Shown: piece by piece, positions 61,201 to 64,000 of the stretch
Layout: every line of letters starts with the position of its first letter
How positions within the stretch are numbered: the stretch's first letter is position 1
Source of the DNA: an uncultured Clostridia bacterium
Lineage (GTDB): Bacteria; Bacillota; Clostridia; Christensenellales; Pumilibacteraceae
DNA length: 64,000 nucleotides
Assembly (NCBI GenBank): GCA_947066105.1
Contig: CAMSYM010000005.1
Coordinates: forward strand, 44,132-108,131
Reading direction: 5' to 3'
Notes under the pieces: model-generated
Databases searched by the model: none
The model's input: the letters and a program-made list of their open reading frames with translations, nothing else
Told to the model about the DNA's origin: nothing
Program-made: the position numbers and the translations under genes

Positions 61201-64000
61201 TGCCGTTATCACCGCCGCTGCCTATGCTCGAACCGTTGAGCATATTCGCGGTAAAGAAGTTATCGGGGTCGGCGGCAAGCGGTTGGAGATCGACGGACGT
61301 CAATTCGCCGTCTGCCATACGCAGACCGACGGGATACGTTACGCGGTCGACGGTTATGCCCATAGGCGTGAAATAGAACGACTTACCCGCTATTCCGCTC
61401 GCCGTGGGCATTACGCTCGCACCCGCGCCGTTGCGCTCTTTGGACATGTCGGTAGGCGCGCCGTTATTGACGGTTATACCGAGCGGCAACCAAATACCGG
61501 TATCCGCCGAGTCGTTTTTATCCAAAATATTGATCAGTATATAAAAATGTCCCGCGTTCAGTCCGCCCTGCGCGCCGTTAGCTCCGACGGAGATGCCCGC
61601 GCTCGTCGAACCGCCCGTCGCTATACGCGTCGCGGATGCCGTGCGCGTTTGACTGTACATACTGTGCGTCGCGCGCAATCCGGTTAGATTGAGCGTAAGA
61701 TTGTTGTTGTTTATTCCGTACTGAACGAACGCCGTATTGGACGCGCCGTTGCTTATATACCACGACTCGAATCCGGTCGAAAATTCCGAACCTTTGAGCA
61801 TACCCGTCGTCAACGAGTCTGACGTCATATCCTTAGACAACGCAGACGAACCGGGAACGATATTGAAATACGATTTTTTTGCGTTGTTTCCCGAAGAATT
61901 GACGGTGGATACAACATTACCGTACTTGTCGAGCTGAATGTACTCGCGCGACGCAACGACAACGCTTTTTATTTGGTGCGTGGTCGCCGTCATGCCGTTG
62001 GGCGTATCTGCGTCTTTAAAGAATGTATTTAAATTGACGGTGGTCGATTGCATGCAATCGAGAGTGACCGACGGCGCAACGCTCGAAGTGTCTTTCAAAA
62101 CGGGACGCGTATTGTCCATTTTGAACACTATATCTATGTTTATCGTACTGCAACCGGCTACGACGTTTGGATACGACGCGCCGTAAGCAGTGGTCGGCTC
62201 GACTATATAAAGCGTGACCGAAAATACTTTATAACCGGGATCGGGAGTCAAGCATTCTATCGTTATTTGATCGAACGTGTTGGATATCAACACTTTACTT
62301 GTGTTGTATGCCGTTACCCTATTGGTATTTCCGTCGTATTCCTTTATTCGGAATTTGCGCGAACTGCCTGTAATTGCGGTCGTGCTGTTAAGCGCTATGA
62401 TCGCTTTGTCGCTCGCATACTTGCTTCCTATAAGCTCGGACGCTTTCACCGTGAACGACGTACCGAGTCTTAACGAATTGCTTAAAATAGCCGTATATCT
62501 ACCCGTGCCGAGCGGGTTATACAGCGTTTGCGGAGTAGCGTTGACTTCCGGCGCGGTAGCGGTATTGGAGTTACCGAGAATATACGAGTAATCCCCGCCC
62601 GCCGATACGGTGATAGGATTGGTAGTCGCTCGCGGCGCAACGCTGTTTACGGGAACGGTAACGGTAAACGATATTACAGACCAACCGTGCTGAGTATTAG
62701 ATCCGTAACTGTCGCGAACGCGCGCATACAACTTTATACTGCCGTTTGCCGTACTGCCGTCTATGCCGGACCGCGGATATAGCTTAACATTCGTGATCTT
62801 TAACTGCGATGTACTCGCCCAGCTCCAATCGAAATATTTGGTCGCAAGCGACGTACATGCCGAATTGTAGTACAATCCCGTATTTGCAGTCGTCGTAAAC
62901 GCATCGAGATTGCTCGCCGTTCCGTTGGTAAAGTATAAGCTCGTTCCTTCCGGATCGGTCGCGATATCGCTCGCGTTTATAGCCTTAGCTCCCGTTCCGC
63001 GCGCAAACAATGCTATCGTTGCGTTCTTTGTTTTAGGCGGTTGGTTGACGTTTATTGCGGTAATGACCGCTTTACCGGCATAAGCAGTTGCCGACGCCGC
63101 GCCCCAAGCGCCAGTAGTTCCGCCGTATGTACCGCTTTTAATACGATTTTTATTTACGAATCCGCTACCGCCGCCGCCGGAACCGTCGTCGTTATCCCTA
63201 TAACTCGGATAGTCCGCTCCGCCAGCGCCGCCGCCGAAATAGCCGCCGCCGCCAGCGCCGCCGCCGGTTGTCGAATTGCTTGTAGTTTGATTGCCGCCCA
63301 AACCGAAACTGCCGGAACCCGCGCCGTTGCCGGCGCCGCCGCGACCGCCGCCACCGGTACTACCGCCGTAACCGCCTCCGCGATTGGTATAGTGGTGCGA
63401 AGTAAGAGCATCGGTTCCTGCCGCATGACCGCCGCCGCCTTTCCCCGGTTTAGACGTCGTACTGGCACAGTTACAGCCTACGCCGCCGCCGCCGCCGGCA
63501 ACCAATAATATATTGTTATTTCCCGAACCTAACGCAGAAAGCTTCCCGCTTGCCGTTGCAATATGCGAAGCTCCACCGCCGCCGCCGCCGGGGTGTCCCG
63601 CCGTGACCGCACCGCCGCCGTTAAAAGCGCTCGTTCTGGCAGTAGAACCGTAACCGCCCGCGCCGCCCGGATAAACATACACCGTCGTAGTAGTCGAAAA
63701 TTCGATTTGACCATACGTATAGCCGCCGTAGCCACCGTAGACAGTCGTACTCTTACCGCCGCCTTGACCGCCCCAAACTTCTAATTTATAAGTTCCTTGC
63801 GGTAATTTAACAGTATAATACCCGTTACAATATGCCATCGATATCGTATCGCTGTTATTTATAGCTCCGGCAGACGTATAATCGTACGTTCCCGCAGAAG
63901 TCAAAGATTTATTGACAGACGTGCTCACCTCGCCCGATCCGACATCGTTGACGTCGACGGGCTTGGAAACGTCCAAGCACAGCACGCACGCTACCGCCAC
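52241..64000 (-). CDS. Giant cell-surface protein: glycine-rich domain, tandem cadherin/Ig-like modules, C-terminal membrane anchor (5' end outside window)
   Basis: At least 3919 residues are visible. The open frame reaches the edge, and its first residues (CVLCLDV) look like the end of a signal peptide, so little may be missing. Residues about 75-310 are a glycine-rich domain (TYKLEVWGGQGGG, GGYGGYTYGQIEFS, VYVYPGGAGGYG, LLVAGGGGGVG). Then come about 15 beta-rich modules of 150-350 residues whose last strand has the pattern xVxVxNxAPx: near 62.6, 61.46, 60.88, 60.08, 57.07, 56.49, 55.9, 54.67 and 53.72 kb. One membrane helix (52502-52570) is followed by KRRKRK and an 85-residue Gly/Pro/Asn-rich cytoplasmic tail. 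No LPxTG motif or enzyme domain seen. Probable adhesin or cell-cell contact protein; ligand unknown. Confidence 0.85.
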   Translation of the reverse strand: MAVACVLCLDVSKPVDVNDVGSGEVSTSVNKSLTSAGTYDYTSAGAINNSDTISMAYCNGYYTVKLPQGTYKLEVWGGQGGGKSTTVYGGYGGYTYGQIEFSTTTTVYVYPGGAGGYGSTARTSAFNGGGAVTAGHPGGGGGGASHIATASGKLSALGSGNNNILLVAGGGGGVGCNCASTTSKPGKGGGGHAAGTDALTSHHYTNRGGGYGGSTGGGGRGGAGNGAGSGSFGLGGNQTTSNSTTGGGAGGGGYFGGGAGGADYPSYRDNDDGSGGGGSGFVNKNRIKSGTYGGTTGAWGAASATAYAGKAVITAINVNQPPKTKNATIALFARGTGAKAINASDIATDPEGTSLYFTNGTASNLDAFTTTANTGLYYNSACTSLATKYFDWSWASTSQLKITNVKLYPRSGIDGSTANGSIKLYARVRDSYGSNTQHGWSVISFTVTVPVNSVAPRATTNPITVSAGGDYSYILGNSNTATAPEVNATPQTLYNPLGTGRYTAILSNSLRLGTSFTVKASELIGSKYASDKAIIALNSTTAITGSSRKFRIKEYDGNTNRVTAYNTSKVLISNTFDQITIECLTPDPGYKVFSVTLYIVEPTTAYGASYPNVVAGCSTINIDIVFKMDNTRPVLKDTSSVAPSVTLDCMQSTTVNLNTFFKDADTPNGMTATTHQIKSVVVASREYIQLDKYGNVVSTVNSSGNNAKKSYFNIVPGSSALSKDMTSDSLTTGMLKGSEFSTGFESWYISNGASNTAFVQYGINNNNLTLNLTGLRATHSMYSQTRTASATRIATGGSTSAGISVGANGAQGGLNAGHFYILINILDKNDSADTGIWLPLGITVNNGAPTDMSKERNGAGASVMPTASGIAGKSFYFTPMGITVDRVTYPVGLRMADGELTSVDLQPLAADPDNFFTANMLNGSSIGSGGDNGILNELITLTSSVTEVQGSVNGNSGGEYFTVSEEPIYIPLAYFGGRVQSSVGTVITVGSTQYVQIRGLKITLNGWTHNRYLYATVGAKDSANVSVTANIAINVSNSAPTSIVDTNKVAKINYSENGMTVGSSYTPSSGNSVATVTYNIPMHSSVVVTPYDLLTDVDMRATYPASGFTLNGLSGLFDNSTRTLNVDATRTENDGRKVVKGLGNSYNTQNGGIDYSSEAYVGTLKQTLAGLQTTRTFDKLSTGNMFNSAQEQKKSTYVDGLFFERTSDGSTLDGYTFDPYGGSNINSFATPSIVGDAFVSHTFGSSLKFTDNSKYYLDYIIITANSRTQVGAPAEILLNVRDRMGAGASGVSSGVTTIKIVINVINSSPRVQHPDKIYTLTTDPTDGSSWNVEDASAAITVKPSTFVINAYSFTQEEELNKNFLIDNEGDTVMFFTGEPVAVMDEQGNSGDGNGNYLGRYLSVGLTSSQLTITALNSTQSIPKLYVYFSVTDGRYNGNKLETYRCKIQVEVLNALLSANHDEDGFVDTTFGDGGSAMNLWTVESLDQTDISKTRYFASSDAAVNALKGGSINASSDQIKKLVDDTDALQGVILSPVRSFGTNIDAQRGYYNVDINAETIDYKSMIPTISTLQSEGNPVAVVIDLLQSAGGTSPLNKYFDNIDDAIDIIYFVDGVAYSAKQLRSPGDITVQTDHAKFFDAQGRWIVKDWAVSVKPNNATSANEYIQLNIMMRDETKFGGGTAGIKTGYAANESVAVDGFKYLSYQLAINSLGIVPYTYYDQFDGYYTVRDGADSSVNYVSTYDGEVNSTYKGDQNIQSLYLSSDNKISTAGAQSEILKTRTTSGTDNTAAGVHSGFVYGSASEYVYDVSANGQTVVGGEKAFKYSDTIVVESSGSTYIPMSYFALRRSLVTMNDDGSIVYPDNRYVSYNVDGLYERSHIEKVATAIWISDGVNTWTGSDSTDPYNINNNPYVKLSVYDAFVGNGLQQTDEYVGSLLGNYFNKSLAVTTVDKDNNALGYLTGASKAVNATHLVGNGHLMYLADQQTKLQENMFGIGLSKKSTRASAASLTITIAVADCEYQNGTKVIDPDNANAAAKLTYKLEIGNSPVELVNDPQTGNVNYDKDKGYYTNVELDTASATWDIELLRSGVDSKTSAKKLIRYTDNDVVKNSDNKIDESKSDKAYFFADSLNKLGSWVGGNGAKYYNRAKSYDDGLAELTFDNTATAEYAQKSMRNYFGSRNTDNFNFNLASKETIGNVGADFQPNGGIYGSNINGGDNANEGFSRYFNVTVSGDGSTLSITPLSKTTINAGMHSATASERNKYYNERGLEYDANRGKGYYPLKILIYDSHGDGFMYGSYVALEVRVYIDGAAPTLSPNLADDDSGNAKKGDKKIDVALPVGQSYQYSVADVIRSGSLLTASNGNIYWKGDYDALKNSANKTLEDMFKLDMGTYLQSPFGDKNYGWRTTTNAELRAGAAKLSDGNVATSAQPDVIMFMEYSNGAGGKPVLGASSNPVGNTVNITVNRRTTYDRQQYKKFTFKILFTDSDGNSTATLSVNVEVTNQAPTLRTQAVENAQNIKMRVGDSFTVVTTPYDKFVGTADGNSNIVSAQASTSYKRITSEQSKISQRNLLKISGDSNYRTSVKYSELTAENVDRSEKYKLHSYDPTNVAAQHLGYLAIADDDTPWALRIQDIRYYDSSCFRVATKYDMIPLEGKESGDLYALDTVIVANRVCTNMPVTITVVDEENSVVSLTIYVTVESSRPSPIQDGDSVHKRHEGLLTTYDEQNNENLGVYETYMTAMTDATASLRNVTVADQNVSGGLRVVKNVYGELELKINQLAYDPDENDNDKIALYCENDDYDIFMFNDMPMERAEKDKLTYFNDMFRITVASDYRSFKITCLTYNPYRDWDELKFYVRDIGNNIFDNAAAVTIRISTLNSAVTNEHQSAVGKVTNGIINANTVDTVYVKPYDDYVGVSADVEAMPDEQKDEVIGVSGTYQFLNYKDAPQSIDQPSTAGWGINDNDVVNNVYNRNYDVRVYALMNVNEENNRQYDPLTLNQASALFDLAPAQLQSHYWSLKQGVDVSQYFVGGIRAGGGMISGVNSALNMFLQQYFVFDIGDDGVSLAFRPVTSNIDLNILFYVEVHKDVSSRSITRSGAATDAGTIFYVKVKDSAPIANDDNDILKFTGKVGESRVFTIYDESNPYESLFIDSDLSDMVSINAFVSPSTAENDYNTALAEADCDWKARQGVKRAIDIEVNNADEAVNGIPAHSLKVTVSRRIDVVDENGKYATEVTLPVILTGVDKSGRSVATRIYVTVKNSDVTFNENKLEQSPSKFDAIGVGYSFSKDEKNNMYVYDAYVAPDSDSLTMNLVLDEWLVDPDFTSMSADVDSYRLVKPADGENSHKYLYNADLDICPENSDNAIASISPIFGNNGAHEDPNHFAGFTIRATSYERGVTGIAYMRIIDRSANELESEGVTIMVKVTVLNAAPNVKLGMDKRSYLIVGSDSKESTPITIDISEFVEDRNNDRVRIFSMAPIAASDVHCSVDEENGGDVLRVDPIDGTDEKFTVVARKGFYGKQAVLVTVADGDFAVDLSARTTTFTIEFTVIYDFNQVSELNVVSAVRSLPFKVTPQALFKDIIDTFDESYDGAKNSSNNRNISTSADGDKTFNPGGDYVITDLVANTSGVTVNRDEDGDWQFVSTREIDGITFDVSFVRKVDADKADAQVFKKQFTANVGKNHSPVLIEQIRRNNEFTFHTREGEYGLDANGNVTLTTDMLFGDVDLALGDKLTFDASVTEVVSPTMCTVRVSDDGLMLYITFHMRGETDITVGVKDRTGETVKATFKIKNIDRPSPSFMDTVKISYESHPYIWLGVAAGVLALILFIILLIILLKRRKRKQEELEAILVSEMELEEQMMRLSGGIGSAPYQSFGYLPPTMPVQNDPGLMIGAGDNTPKTDVIGLNAGQGQNDNTDGGLNM
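63047..63778. repeat. Low-complexity glycine-codon tract in the giant gene
   Basis: Plus-strand runs of CCGCCGCC mirror GGC/GGT glycine codons of the glycine-rich domain. Several runs of four to seven consecutive glycines occur (for instance around 63580-63592 and 63485-63500). Such tracts are prone to slippage and assembly errors. Confidence 0.85.

Noticed and set aside
63047..63778. Repetitive CCG-rich stretch that could look like a CRISPR or microsatellite array
   Set aside because: No regular repeat-spacer periodicity; it is fully explained by glycine codons of the surface protein.

Overview
The window is a 64 kb piece of a bacterial chromosome from an endospore-forming member of the Firmicutes (Bacillota), most likely class Clostridia. 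The evidence is a full spoIIIAA-AH operon, an uninterrupted sigK, RNase J, HslVU, an IscR-type Rrf2 regulator and the Firmicutes order rpsB-tsf-pyrH-frr-uppS-cdsA-dxr-rseP-ispG-(polC)-rimP-nusA-ylxR-ylxQ-infB-rbfA. Coding density is very high. Almost everything lies on the minus strand; only sigK and one 41-codon gene are on plus. Many genes overlap by ATGA/GTGA or 8 bases, which suggests translational coupling. No tRNA, rRNA, insertion sequence, prophage or CRISPR array was seen. A placement near Christensenellales-like gut lineages is only a guess from the style of the surface proteins.

Region by region. 1-2.6 kb: asp23-nusB-folD-xseA (xseA cut by the window edge). 2.7-7.4 kb: the eight-gene spoIIIA operon, read from a good SigE-type promoter and closed by a hairpin terminator. 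7.5-9.3 kb: pepP-efp. 9.3-18.2 kb: rimP-nusA-ylxR-ylxQ-infB-rbfA-nrnA-truB-ribF and an endonuclease IV-like gene, behind one promoter. 18.2-28.2 kb: rpsB to ispG (translation factors, UMP kinase, phospholipid and isoprenoid precursor synthesis), ending in an OB-exonuclease protein where polC normally sits. 28.3-29.1 kb: ruvX and a DUF1292 protein with an extraordinary Cys/His/Asp tail. 29.2-31.9 kb: a leucine-rich-repeat lipoprotein and a divergent tiny membrane protein. 32-33.6 kb: iscR and a cysteine desulfurase under a consensus promoter overlapped by a palindrome. 33.6-36.9 kb: hisS-tcdA-glyA. 37-46.6 kb: hslVU and a GT-C-like membrane protein-yifB-dprA-topA-trmFO. 46.7-50.9 kb: sigK, rnpB, a U32 peptidase and RNase J. 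51.3-64 kb: a DUF362 protein and the 3' 11.8 kb of a giant surface protein that starts outside the window.

The most unusual items are the giant glycine-rich/cadherin-like surface protein (at least 3919 residues), the polymerase-less PolC remnant at the polC locus, the Cys/His tail of the DUF1292 protein, a rimP gene without any canonical start codon that fits the family, and two genes (spoIIIAA, ruvX) whose promoters place the transcript start at the initiation codon with no ribosome binding site.
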